Assembly: GCF_003369915.1 (NCBI RefSeq)
Contig: NC_046673.1
Span: 20,203,718-20,267,717 of the forward strand
DNA: 64,000 nt
Reading direction: 5' to 3'
From: Drosophila miranda
Lineage: Eukaryota > Arthropoda > Insecta > Diptera > Drosophilidae
Shown: piece after piece, positions 15,293 through 26,136 of the stretch
Position numbering within the stretch: position 1 is the stretch's first letter
Layout: every line of letters begins with the position of its first letter
Program-made: the position numbers and the translations under genes
The notes under the pieces: generated by a model
Seen by the model: the letters and a program-made list of their open reading frames with translations, nothing else
What the model was told of the DNA's origin: nothing
Database searches by the model: none

Positions 15293-15996
15293 ATGTCGTC
15301 TGGAGGCTTTACCTTAAAGTTGACCCATCCACCCCCGTTGGAAGCTGTGTCCCAACTGAAGTGCGCTTTTGAGGCGGTGGCCAACGGCAATCCCTCCGTT
15401 GGACTCAAGGCTTCTGATGGCGTCGTGGTTGCCACAGGAAACAGGCTAGGGGCATTCTATGAGGCCCACATTCCGCACTTTGTGACTGTGATTGACAAGC
15501 ATATTGGTGCCGCGTTTTCCGGACTGTGTCCCGACTATCGCCTCCTCGTGAAGAGGGCCAATCAAACGGCGAGTGACTATCGTTACGCTCACAAGGAGCT
15601 GATTGGAGTGCCGCAGCTGGTGAATGGCGTTGGCGCCTTCATGCTGGAGTACATCCAGCCCGGGGGCGCTCGCCCTTTTGGTGCGTCCATGTTGATCTGC
15701 GGCTCGCACCAAGAGGATTACTATCTCTATCAGTTGAACCCCTCGGGCGTCTGCGTACCCCTGCAGGCCGTTGCACAGGGCGTCAACGCAAAAGAATGCA
15801 ACATACATACATACAACATACATACAAAGCTGATTTAAAGATAGAGGACGCCGCTCCACTAGCAGTTCGCTGTCTGAAGAAAGCCTTCGGGAATACCCTG
15901 ACTGGCGTCACCGTTGAGATCGGGATTTGTATGGCGAGTAGATTCCAAGTTCAGGACCCAGCGACCGTCGCTGAACTTATGGCCAAATTGGCCTAA
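15293..15996 (+). pseudogene. Proteasome 20S alpha-2-like gene (Prosalpha2 paralogue), left arm, frame broken by a microsatellite
   Basis: An intronless ORF from the ATG at 15293 matches proteasome alpha-2 (PSMA2) through residue ~165. It shows GNPSVGLKASDGVVVATGNR, DKHIGAAFSGLCPDYRLLVKRA, GGARPFGASMLICGSH and LYQLNPSGVCVPLQAVAQG. The usual N-terminal [20 protein letters not shown] stretch is strongly altered. At about 15797-15830 a (CATA)n-like run replaces the expected residues and shifts the frame, so the first frame stops at 15838. The rest of the family sequence (IEDAAPL...VEIGICMA...) continues to 15996 in another frame. The right-arm copy has the same break. It is either a decayed retrogene or makes a protein of about 181 residues lacking the C-terminal helices and strands. 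No good splice pair removes the repeat. The high conservation upstream suggests the break is recent, or that the truncated form is used. Confidence 0.8.
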
Positions 15997-17567
15997 ACCT
16001 TCAACACGCTACATAGGATAGCCACTCCAGCTATCTCTCTCACTCTGTTACAAGTACATAATACATTCCTTAATTGGAAGGCACTCCACTATTTCCTTCA
16101 ACGCAACAAAACCACGAAATGTACCAGGGCGCACAATAGAATACCAGAGCTCGCGAAGAGATCGTAGAATATCAGGTAAAATACAAGATACTGCTACACA
16201 ACGTTGTAAATATTCCTTATTTGGTTCACCTCATTTCGTTCAGTGTTCGAATGTTCCTCCTTATGCCGCCCATTTTCCCCGGACGGGAGTGGGGGCGGAA
16301 GAGCGAGGGCAGTGAAGAGCGTAGACAGCCAAATGCCGCAATCAAGTTATTATTAAGTTTTTCTATTTATCCAACATAATTCATAATTTGTTTACAAAGC
16401 GTATAATAATATTAACGTCTTATCCCGGCTTCTGGGCCTCCGTCTTTGCCTTCTTCAGGGCTGGCTGTCTGTTGCTACCGTCTGGGACCGTCGTTGCCAT
16501 GAGCTCTGTTCCCGTTCCCGTTCCTACTGTGCCTGTCCCCGTCCCTGTCCCTTTTCCTGACCCTGACCACTGCCACTAAGTCCGCTGTCAGCGCGGACCA
16601 GATAATCAGCTACAAAAGTCGACGTGGACTTTCCTCATTTTATCCTTCGCTGGTGTCTTGCTTCTTCTTTTCTTCTCTTTCTGTTTCGGTTTTTGGTTTG
16701 TAGAGCAGCATGGAAATCACATTAGATGGAGCGACACGGGGGCGGGCGGTGGCAGCCGGGGAAAGGGGCAGTAATTTTGTGCAATGGACAGCTGTAACTT
16801 GCCCGGCCCGGCCAGGCCCGGCCGCGTCTAACCGGACATTAGAGATGGTCTGTAGCCCAGGAAGCAGTGTGTATCTTTTGTCACGAAACTATTGAACAGC
16901 GCACCCAAGAGAGTACTCGTTTTTTTACTTTTATCATTATCCCTGGAAGCGATACCTCCGTGAAGGGTAAAGACGTTCGTCGAACAGACGAAAATAAATT
17001 GTCGGCATATATAACTTGTACTCATTTTTTCTATAGAAAAAATTTAAATATACCTTCTGAAGCTTTCCTGATATTAAAATATAAAGAGTTTTTGACATTC
17101 AAGACATTTTTTTTACTAACAAAAATATGACCAAAAATTTGACTTGTCTTCTAAGATCGTGTTTCAGATGGAGCCTGAAATCTGCTTTGAAGTCTAAACA
17201 TTAAAAATATTCGAATGATCTATTGAACAAATATGAATTATCCTTGAATGTCCTGTGCAAGTCTATATTTTGTCCTAATATTAATCGACTTTGTGGAGAA
17301 ACGTTTTCGACGTATACTTAATATTTTAAGAATCACTTTGCGACAAATTAGTATTTTTAGAAACTTTTGTTCATTGGAAAAGAGTTCCACAGTCAGGTCT
17401 AACTATTGAATAATAACTATTGAAATTTAACAATTTGAAAAATCGCTTGCCACTGAGAACTGAGAAGTACACTCCCTACCAGTGCTGTATAGCGATTTAC
17501 TATAGATCAACAGGAATGTGGGAACAATAAATAAAGGGAAAACAAAAATTGTGTTCGACGATGCTAC

Positions 17568-17928
17568 TGTAGTATGTGCATATATTGAGTGTACACTGTA
17601 CCCAATGGTTAACAATAAATGTATCAGCAACACATTGTTGCAGTACACAAACAAAACCACTTCAAGTGAGCGTGCAATATGATCGCCGCTTATGCGCTAA
17701 GCTAAGTCAGCATTCCCACTTGAAGCATATATATATATACATACGGCTCTTGCCCTCTCGATTATGCTGATAAGACAAATATGTATGAAGCCGCTTCGCT
17801 GTTGGCGTAACCGGCAGCGCAGCTATGCGGTCTGAGTTATAAGAATAAATTCAATAAAGATATTCTAAAAACCGAACTCAAACGGCACAGACGTGCCAGC
17901 GTTCTAATTAAAGTAGTGACATATTACA
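17568..17928 (+). mobile_element. Solo LTR of a 412/mdg1-like retrotransposon, left arm only
   Basis: A 361-bp element begins TGTAGTATGTGC and ends TTACA, and is flanked by the 4-bp direct repeat CTAC (17564-17567 and 17929-17932). The right arm at about 32,521-32,527 (reverse strand) has a single CTAC, the pre-insertion site. TGTAGTATGTGC is how I recall 412/mdg1-group LTRs starting; the 4-bp duplication fits the Gypsy superfamily. No internal retroviral sequence remains, so it arose by LTR-LTR recombination. Insertion was after the last homogenisation of this part of the arms. Confidence 0.85.
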
Positions 17929-20900
17929 CTACGAAGTTTTACCCTTCTAGGCTTAAGAGCCTAAAAGTGACTAGACTTTAATTTCCCATACCTTTGAAGT
18001 GCCTATCGAAAGTGTACAAGAACGACCTCTTGACTGTTTTACAGTCCGGAGCTATCCAAGCAAACCTCTTGTAGTGAGGGGACAAGCTGGTGGTAATACC
18101 AGTACTATAGGTACCACAAAATACTGTGTTGTAATATTTAATTCTGGCTATATGGTTATCTGAAATCTAATCTAATATATATAATGGACCTGAGGCGGTG
18201 ACACACACATAAAACATGTATCATATTATATTTCGTGGTTTTGTTTTAGAATATTGCGAGTGAGTAGTACCACTAAGACTATGACGAATGAACATCACTC
18301 CTATCGTTCGCTTAATGAGCACGAATGAAGCCGAAGCCTAGTCACGCGCACATCCCTGAAACCTGGCTAGAACGATGACGCGAAGTGACGGCCGGCCTCC
18401 CATAATCGCATTAGACAAAGCGAACGAGAACGAGAACTGGAACGAGAACGAGACGAAGGCAACGCACTTTCTAGACCAGAGGCATTTGGTATACATCTAT
18501 ATTACTTTTTTTATTGGCCAACTTCCGGTGAAAGTTTGGTGACCACAGCCGCGACCGTACTCAACTGATTATTCTTTTGCTGCTCCCTTTTCGTGCATTT
18601 TTAAGCGTTGTTGTCAGTCTTAATTTTTTTTGTTTGCCTGGGTGACACTTTTTAGGGAAAAGTGCACACGGTTGAGTAGTTGGGGGCAGAAGGGCTGAAA
18701 ATCGCTTTAAATCAAAATAAATAAAAAATGCATGACTCGAGGCCCGGAAATCGCGCACCAGGAGTCGGGGACACGGCACGGAGTGGAAGTGGGAGTGAGA
18801 GCTGAGTTCTGAGTTCTGGTGCGGATGGTGACAAAACATTGCCCCCAGTTTATGCAAACGGGAATTAACTTAATTGAGTAGCGTGAACAGCACAGCACAG
18901 CACAGCACAACACAGAGAAAAAGAGGCTGGAGCAGCGACTGTGACAGTAACAGTGACAGGAGCATAGCCAGAGAGAATAAGGAGAAAGATGCTCCCTGCT
19001 TTAGAAGCGCCAGCGATGCACTGAAAGAAAGAGCTTGGGCAATACCTTCAGAAACCTCATGTCAGCATTCCCCATGGTAGGGATCCCAAGAGAGGGATTC
19101 ACTTTCACTGAGAGAACACTTTTGGCTACTCTCCATGTAAAAGAAATGTGCTTAAGTATATCTTCTCCTTTGCAGTCTTAAAGAGTTAAAGAGTCGAATT
19201 ATATGGAGTTGCTCAGTCTTTTTGTGGGTGTAAAGATGCTCAAATGGTAGTGTCGAATGGCTCAATTCTGTATTATCCAGAATCCCCTCTGCTTTGGGGC
19301 GTACAGTGAAAAAAGTATAATATTGCCTCAAAAGGGCTATTGTCTCAGAGTGGGATGATCACAACAGGTCCTTCTACCTTAAAAGTGGGCTCTTCTATTG
19401 AAGGAAGGCCATATTGAATCTCGGAAAACCTTAATAAAAATCATTGTTTAAGTTCAATTAAAATACATATGTAAGTATGTATCTGATTTTCCAAATATAT
19501 TTGGTTGTTTCCTATTTGTGCTTGTGATAAACGTTGGAGTTAAATTGAAAGAAAATAGTCTACAAAATATATACAAAGTAGTGGTGGAATACCATTCACA
19601 TTTTCCATTCGCTAAAATCGCAAGGAAAATAGATCTGAAAACGTATGCGTCTATAGACCTGCCACTCGACACAAGTCATCACATGAATCTTATACATTAT
19701 CAAAATTGACAGCTTCGGTAACATCCACATTAAAAATGCATCTATTGTATTCAAAATTGCAACTATTCTGCCATGGGTACCATCGTATTCAACTGGACTG
19801 GTTTGGAGAACGGGGTATCTCCCGGAACTGGCGTTCCCGTCATGACACCTTCTCCGACCAGCGGATCAATGGAATCTACCTTCTGTAAAGCTCTTCCGAA
19901 AGTCTTATAAGTCTTTCACTGAAGAAACACGATTGATCGGGAACACTGCATCTGATGGGTCGCACAAGGTACGGAAAAATTGAATATTGTACATACACAT
20001 ATTGTTAGCTCTAAGAGCGAGTATTTCTTGCTCGTTGAATCTACTATTACACCTTTTTGTTCAGTGCAGCAGAAAAGGCCTCTGCCAATGGGAAAGCACG
20101 AGACAACAGACAAATGGCAGAATGTAAGAAGAAGGAGCAGAACTACCGTTGGAGTTGACAGCACGCGGGAGAGAAGATACGAGTGTATCTGTGAGGCGAA
20201 GAACGCTTGGCGGTAGGAGGGAGATTAGAGCTTTCCCAAGGTTACAGCTTGCCCCATAATTGCGCATAAAAGTGAAGCGATTTATATGCGCGTATTTTTA
20301 ATGTTTCATAATTGGGTAAGCCCATCATCAGATGGGGAAAATGGAAGACAAGGGCGAGGCGGGGAGCAGGAGGGCAAAGGATATGTGTGCCTCTGCTGCC
20401 TAGCAATACCCGTGTGTTAATGTCTGTTTACTTTCTCCCTGCTTTCTATTTCTCCTACGCCCTAATGAATAAACGAGTTGTAGGGGCAGAGGCTAGCAGG
20501 GACAAGTCGATCCAAGTCTGTCCTCAACAAATTTGATGATCGCTTTGGATAATTCGAATGAACGTATCTGATAGAGATACATCTCATCAGGGCAGGAGTG
20601 GCATATCTATCGGAATCCGTAATTTCACAAAATAAACGCCAGCGAATCACTTCAAAGGCAAAAAGTACAAAAATTAATTGTTCCCGCTGTGGAGCAATTA
20701 AAACTTCATCGATGAAACAGTGATATCTGATCTTCCATGAACAATCACTCACACACCCACACAAGGATTTAAATACTTACATGTACAGTGTACACAGAGG
20801 CAGATAAATTAGTTGTGCAACGACTCCACATATCATTTATAGATAATAATGCACAATCACCATAAAGCGTGCAACTCTGCTGCCGATAACGAGACGGGTA

Positions 20901-22417
20901 GACGATAACGTCCATCGCTGGATGGAAGATTATAATAAATAAGCCATAATTCATTTGTTAATTCAACCATAATTCGGGCTGCTTTAATGTCCATTATTTG
21001 TATTCATTCCTTGAAAGTTCATTTGGGGCCCAACCATCCAGGAGATGTTGTAGATGGGTCGAATGGGAATGGATAGGATGATGGCAAGATGGAAAGATGG
21101 AAAGATAGGGAGATGGGAAGATGGGGGTTTGGTGTCACTGTTTTGGGGGGGCGTTGCGTTCATTAAAATTGAAAAACGCCACTTTAATGAATTTATTTGC
21201 GACACTTAGCGCAAGTGAAGGCAAACAGAGAGAAATGATGTTCATTAACATTAAAATGGCGCTTTTTCCACCAGAGTGTCCATTCTTCTGGCGACCCCAA
21301 ACTCCATCCCTCGGGCAGGGGCAGAACAACCATTGACAGTGCGGTAAGGTCGGCTCGTGGCTCGTGGCTCGTGGCTCGCGGCTCGAGGCTCCACGGCGCG
21401 TGGGCTTGTCTTGGGTGGCAGTGGCTCTGACCTGGCAATTGTCATTACCATTTCGACTGTTGCCAAAGCTGTTAGCCTTCAATTGATGACTCAATATGTC
21501 ACCGAGTTGACAGGTCACGTTGCACCTACCCGCAAGGCCCTTCCCTGCCTTCTGATCCCACACCCCCGGCAGTACGTCCGGCCTTATTACTGTTCGAATA
21601 GTTATTATTGAGACTTTCAACTCATTTCCCATGTTTCGCTGTTTCAGGATGGCGAAATGGCTTGTGAGGTAATTTAATTAATGCGAATTGCAATCATCAA
21701 TCCACTGTCTGTTCCCCATTCAGATATGGTGTATGACTGTTACGTGGGGATACTCACGTAACTACTCCGTGTTCTCAGTTAGCAGAATCCTTACCTTACT
21801 TTATCAATTAGTTTTCTTCCAGTGTGTTCTTCCATTTCTTTCGAATGCCTGTCACTGACATCCCTTCCAAAATTAAATCCTGCATTACGTCCATCGGTTC
21901 CCCAAGGGGAAGTGTGAGTCCTCCCTGCAGCTGTGTGTTGGCACAGGTTGGCAGCCCTCTAATCGAAACTGTAAACTAGTTGGCACTCGCATGTGTTTGG
22001 TGTGATTGGCCCACGACGAGAAGGCGAGAGAAGGTAGCAGAGAGCAGGTGACGGGTCAAGAAGTCGGGCCACAAGCAATTACATTTCAGTTTATGTTGCC
22101 TCTGTGCCCTGTGTTGCACTTTGCTGCCTGCCGCTTTGCTACCTCCTCAGAGATCGGGGGATCCTTGTTGCTGCTGTTTCTGCTGGCTATTGCTGGTTGT
22201 TTCTGGTTGTTTGTGCGCTGCTTTCGCTTTTAGGGGCCCGGCTAATTCAATTGCTTAGGCACAATGAGCAGAGCCAACAACTCAGCTGCAAATTGCTTAA
22301 TGCTCCAAGTCACGTGTTCACCCTGTTCACCATATTGGACGCTTCTTGCGGTTAATTTGCTACGTCTCTACGTCTATCCCGCCTTCCAATCATAACCTCT
22401 TTCCACCCTCCACTCAC

Positions 22418-22536
22418 CAATCTCCACTTGAGCCCCCTCGTTCGAGTCCTGTGTAGAGTTGGGCTCGTGACACGAGCCCAGATCGCGGCGACTCGCCGAG
22501 CATTTACTCGGCATATCGAAATAGTACGTCATGTTT
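22418..22536 (-). other. Candidate protein-coding first exon, left arm
   Basis: On the minus strand, CGCCTCAG| precedes and ATTG|GTGAGT follows a 119-nt segment with ATG five bases in. The frame begins MTYYFDMPSKCSASRRDLGS and stays open to the donor. The mate is at 27936-28054 (plus). No family recognised and no downstream exon located, so this remains a splice-signal observation. Confidence 0.25.
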
Positions 22537-23279
22537 CTGAGGCGACATTTATAATAAAAGTAATTTTTTAAAGATAGAAAAATAATCAATTTTTTATTGG
22601 ATACTTGAATTACTGTTTTGATTCTTGGTTATTTGTTTTTGGAATTGGAATTTCGAATATTTTACTTTAGGATATGTTCCCACTGCAGAGATTATAATTT
22701 ACCGAGTTAGAGCTGAATGATGCTCACGTAATCGACAAACTTCAACTTCGTATATCTCTGTGACCGCTGACTTGCGTGAATGAATATCCTCATATCCCGT
22801 CACGAACCCATCGCTAGATGGGTTAACCAAAGTCAACAATGACACATGCACAGGGAAACCCGTCGTCGTCGCCACTTTGTTTGCACTTGGAGATTTGGAG
22901 CCCTGCCTCCAGTTTGGAGGCCCCATGGAGGGCATGGACTCATGTGAATGTTTGTGCTTGAGTGGGGGCAGGGCCTGGCCGTGGGCCTTGTTTAAACGGG
23001 AATTGTAGTGAAAAGCCTTGACCAGTTTGACAGAGTTTTGACGGAGCTTAAACGAAATTATCTCCGGGAAGAGAAAAACCAATGGATGAATAATTGGAGC
23101 TCGACAGATTTGTGTCAAATATTATTACTTACTTATATCTGTTAATTATCAACAAAAGGCAGTAAAAGACAGTAATCTTAGGACCCGGATATGCAATTCG
23201 TTCAATGAGAATCATCAATATCTTTCGCTCCATTTGGTACATGTCCATCAAATGATATAGGCATATATGGCTCATAATT

Positions 23280-24335
23280 TTAGTTTTTCTCGGCATTCCC
23301 GTTATTACAGCTATTCGGGTCGCACTCGTTTCTCTTTAGCTGGGCCTGCTGCAAGATTGGCAGTAGCTGGCCGTTCTTCCCCATCTGCTTGAGCAGCTCC
23401 ACGATGAAGGGCAAGTAGTTGTGACGACGGCGTGTGTTCTCAATGCGGTATTGACGGTTCTTCTCCTTCTCGATTCGCAGTCTGTCCTGCAGATCGTTCA
23501 TCTCCGACTCTCGCTGGGATTTTGGCATCTCTAGCGAGCGCCGTTGGAACTGCTCGACTTGGCTCTCGTAGAAGCGCTGCCGGTCCGAGACCAGTGCCAT
23601 CAGATTGAAGTGGAGATCATTGGCGCTGTAGCGCTGCATGCGCTCCTCGATTATCGGCCGGACGATGTCCAGCCAGTTCTGGCCCGGTCCGATCTCGGCC
23701 AACTCCGTGGGTCCCATCCGCAAGCCATCCAGCTCGTAAAGCTTCTCGCCTATGGGCATGTAGCCGACAAAGTGGTAGACGTCTGCATCGCTCTCGTCCT
23801 CCTGGGGTTCGTCCACAACGAAAGTGGAACGTGGCTGGAGACTTATACGGGGACGGGCGAACGAGTTATGGGCTGTGCGGATCTTCCCTTCGTTACTCAG
23901 GTAGTAGCCGCGACTGAGCGGATCCAACTCGCGGGTGAAATGCTTAAAGCGCGTTAGTGTCTCTCCCAGTTCGATGTCCGGGTGACTAAGGTTGAGCAGC
24001 AGACTGATGATGGCCTGGGTGGCGCAGGAATTCCTGACCACCTGCTGGGCGAAGTAGATGTTGCCAAAGTCGCTGACCACACGGCCAGCGGGCTGTTCGT
24101 CCGCCACCCACTTGAGGAGAAAGATGAGGCCGTGTATCGGCTCCAAGTTCTTGAATGTGTCTGGGTCCAGGCTCCAGATCTCCTCCATCTGCGCTCCCAC
24201 GCAGCCAAAGTCTCGTATCAGCTGTGTGAAGACACCGGGATCGCTCTCGATCTGGCACCAGCTGACATTTTCAGCTTCTGCATTGAAGTTCGATGCCGTT
24301 GCCTGGAGGGTTTCCGTTGCATTGGGATCTTCCAT
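23280..24335 (-). CDS. UCHL5/UCH37-type ubiquitin C-terminal hydrolase, left-arm copy
   Basis: Intronless gene for 351 residues, starting at MEDPNATETL (24335). An acceptor-like ACTAG lies 11 bases upstream, so a 5'UTR intron is possible. UCHL5 removes ubiquitin at the 19S proteasome through Rpn13 and also works in the INO80 complex. The C12 peptidase domain is complete: WCQIESDPGVFTQLI at 26-40, oxyanion Gln98, nucleophile Cys104 in RNSCATQAI, His188 in YHFVGYMP and Asp203 in YELDGLRMG. The C-terminal ULD-type tail keeps RIENTRRRHNYLPFIVELLK, the part that binds Rpn13 in the family. Compared with human UCHL5 (~329 aa), it has an extra acidic N-terminal segment and a longer loop before His188. 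Lack of introns suggests a retrogene. The protein is identical to the right-arm copy. It is a paralogue of fly Uch-L5/Uch-L5R; which one is not resolved. Confidence 0.93.
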   Translation of the reverse strand: MEDPNATETLQATASNFNAEAENVSWCQIESDPGVFTQLIRDFGCVGAQMEEIWSLDPDTFKNLEPIHGLIFLLKWVADEQPAGRVVSDFGNIYFAQQVVRNSCATQAIISLLLNLSHPDIELGETLTRFKHFTRELDPLSRGYYLSNEGKIRTAHNSFARPRISLQPRSTFVVDEPQEDESDADVYHFVGYMPIGEKLYELDGLRMGPTELAEIGPGQNWLDIVRPIIEERMQRYSANDLHFNLMALVSDRQRFYESQVEQFQRRSLEMPKSQRESEMNDLQDRLRIEKEKNRQYRIENTRRRHNYLPFIVELLKQMGKNGQLLPILQQAQLKRNECDPNSCNNGNAEKN

Positions 24336-24511
24336 TTCGGTGTTCCTAGTAAACAAGTTTAAATTTTTAGATTACCAGTGGCGCCAGATGTGTAAATCTG
24401 TTCTGTTCTGTCCATGACATACTTACTCAGATAGAATAGGGGATTCATGACTCCTCAATTTACTGAAACGTGTGCTCGCATTTATTATATTCAGTTGATA
24501 AATTTTTTCAC

Positions 24512-24781
24512 TTATTCGCGATGAAGAAATACATCCAAGGACGGGGACTGGGACGGCTCTTCTATTGGAAGGTAGGAGCCCAGGGTGAAGCGGGAGCATG
24601 CGCCACCTTCATCAAACGGGGAAGCCCCTTGGACCATAGAGACCAGGGGTCGAAGAAAATACGAGTAGCGTGCATGATCCTCTGGTTTGCTCTTCCATTT
24701 ATGCAGATCATCTGTTAGGAATGCTGTACGAGTAAAGTCATTCAAAATGGCACGATCTAGGTAATTTTCGATGGCGAGCAT
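24512..24781 (-). CDS. Unidentified 89-codon ORF between palindrome centre and Uch-L5-like gene, left arm
   Basis: The frame reads MLAIENYLDRAILNDFTRTA at its start and has mixed, soluble-protein-like composition. It lies in the same orientation as the neighbouring Uch-L5-like gene and about 180 bp upstream of that gene's start. A second coding-like segment lies just inward (minus strand, ending near 24,908). No family recognised. It may be a decayed gene or a 5' exon; identity between arms is uninformative because the arms are homogenised. Confidence 0.3.
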   Translation of the reverse strand: MLAIENYLDRAILNDFTRTAFLTDDLHKWKSKPEDHARYSYFLRPLVSMVQGASPFDEGGACSRFTLGSYLPIEEPSQSPSLDVFLHRE

Positions 24782-25067
24782 CTAGGCAGATAATCGGGAG
24801 CGAATTTCGTGCTTATAGAACCGTTTTATTAAACCAGAACTTTCATGAAGAAAAGCTACGGACCTTTAGAGTGCTTGTAAGCCGCTGTCCCCTTGGCGTT
24901 CATCTAGTTTTTCCACTCCTGGAGCAGCTTTTCCGTGAGGTAATTGATTCCGAATGGAAGGGAGTTGAGTGGAGCGGTGCGGAGCTTTTGCTTATGTAGC
25001 TTCAAAGCACGTATAAAAGTAAACTTTCTGCTGCCAAAGCTTTTATCCGCTGCATGTCCATTCGAGG

Positions 25068-25404
25068 AACTAGAAAGCACACCGAGTGGTCATCCCCCTT
25101 CAAGGGTTAGGTATGCAAGGCGGATGCGGCTGTACGGCTCGCTAGGAGTCCGTCCCACCTGGGCCGATTGTGGTGCCATTTATACCATCCGGACGATGTT
25201 ATGAAGTATGCTATCCTCCTGGGACTTTTGCTTGACATTTCAGTTAGGTAAGCTGTAAGCTGTAGGCTTTTTCAGCTGAAAGCTGGATAGGATCACGGCA
25301 GGCGTTTCATCGTCTCCTCCTCGTGTTTACAGTCCACCTTTCCGGCAAAAATCTTCAAGTGCATCAAGACACGGAAATGAACATCAGCGGAAAACTTAGG
25401 AACT
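25068..25404. other. Unique spacer at the centre of the palindrome
   Basis: About 337 bp with no match between its two halves. It has short frames that look coding-like but no recognised protein. It separates the two head-to-head Uch-L5-like genes. Confidence 0.8.
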
Positions 25405-25690
25405 ACACGAACGGACATGCAGCGGATAAAAGCTTTGGCAGCAGAAAGTTTACTTTTATACGTGCTTTGAAGCTACATAAGCAAAAGCTCCGCACCGCTC
25501 CACTCAACTCCCTTCCATTCGGAATCAATTACCTCACGGAAAAGCTGCTCCAGGAGTGGAAAAACTAGATGAACGCCAAGGGGACAGCGGCTTACAAGCA
25601 CTCTAAAGGTCCGTAGCTTTTCTTCATGAAAGTTCTGGTTTAATAAAACGGTTCTATAAGCACGAAATTCGCTCCCGATTATCTGCCTAG

Positions 25691-25960
25691 ATGCTCGCCA
25701 TCGAAAATTACCTAGATCGTGCCATTTTGAATGACTTTACTCGTACAGCATTCCTAACAGATGATCTGCATAAATGGAAGAGCAAACCAGAGGATCATGC
25801 ACGCTACTCGTATTTTCTTCGACCCCTGGTCTCTATGGTCCAAGGGGCTTCCCCGTTTGATGAAGGTGGCGCATGCTCCCGCTTCACCCTGGGCTCCTAC
25901 CTTCCAATAGAAGAGCCGTCCCAGTCCCCGTCCTTGGATGTATTTCTTCATCGCGAATAA
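25691..25960 (+). CDS. Unidentified 89-codon ORF, right-arm copy
   Basis: Base-for-base counterpart of 24781-24512 with the same predicted protein. Inward of it, the frame at 25323-25568 crosses from the unique spacer into the arm and ends LTEKLLQEWKN; it also looks coding-like but matches nothing I know. Confidence 0.3.
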   Translation: MLAIENYLDRAILNDFTRTAFLTDDLHKWKSKPEDHARYSYFLRPLVSMVQGASPFDEGGACSRFTLGSYLPIEEPSQSPSLDVFLHRE

Positions 25961-26136
25961 GTGAAAAAATTTATCAACTGAATATAATAAATGCGAGCAC
26001 ACGTTTCAGTAAATTGAGGAGTCATGAATCTCCTATTCTATCTGAGTAAGTATGTCATGGACAGAACAGAACAGATTTACACATCTGGCGCCACTGGTAA
26101 TCTAAAAATTTAAACTTGTTTACTAGGAACACCGAA

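Larger units (their letters stand above)
15997..23279. other. Middle of left arm, long stretch without a supported gene
   Basis: It contains GC-rich (CCCGTTC)n-like microsatellite at about 16506-16560, the solo LTR at 17568-17928, (GCACA)n at about 18888-18912, a (GGCTCGT)n VNTR at about 21352-21390 and a candidate exon at 22536-22418 (minus). A 139-codon frame at 23118-22699 has no recognisable features. Right-arm equivalent: 27193-34249. Confidence 0.5.
12203..25067. repeat. Left arm of a large palindrome (about 12.9 kb)
   Basis: The arm is the reverse complement of 25405-37898 along its whole length. Near the centre, paired positions sum to 50,472 (centre 25,236). Outside the solo LTR at 17568-17928 the sum drops to about 50,090. 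Matching stops sharply near 12,203 (outer) and 25,067 (inner, around GCTGCATGTCCATTCG). Long stretches are base-identical; differences are scattered substitutions, short indels, one VNTR change near 21,360 and the solo LTR. Contents from outside in: non-coding sequence, Prosalpha2-like gene, long non-coding stretch, Uch-L5-like gene, unidentified open frame. Confidence 0.97.

Noticed and set aside
16388-16579. Frame rich in VPVPVP
   Set aside because: Translation of a CCCGTTC-type microsatellite.
22699-23118. 139-codon frame downstream of Uch-L5-like (mate 27354-27773)
   Set aside because: No recognisable motif and no support beyond being open; presence in both arms only reflects the palindrome.
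24336-24356. Upstream start of the Uch-L5-like frame (MFTRNTE)
   Set aside because: The first codon there is TTG and the stretch contains an acceptor-like ACTAG; the ATG at 24335 (26137 in the right arm) is the better start.
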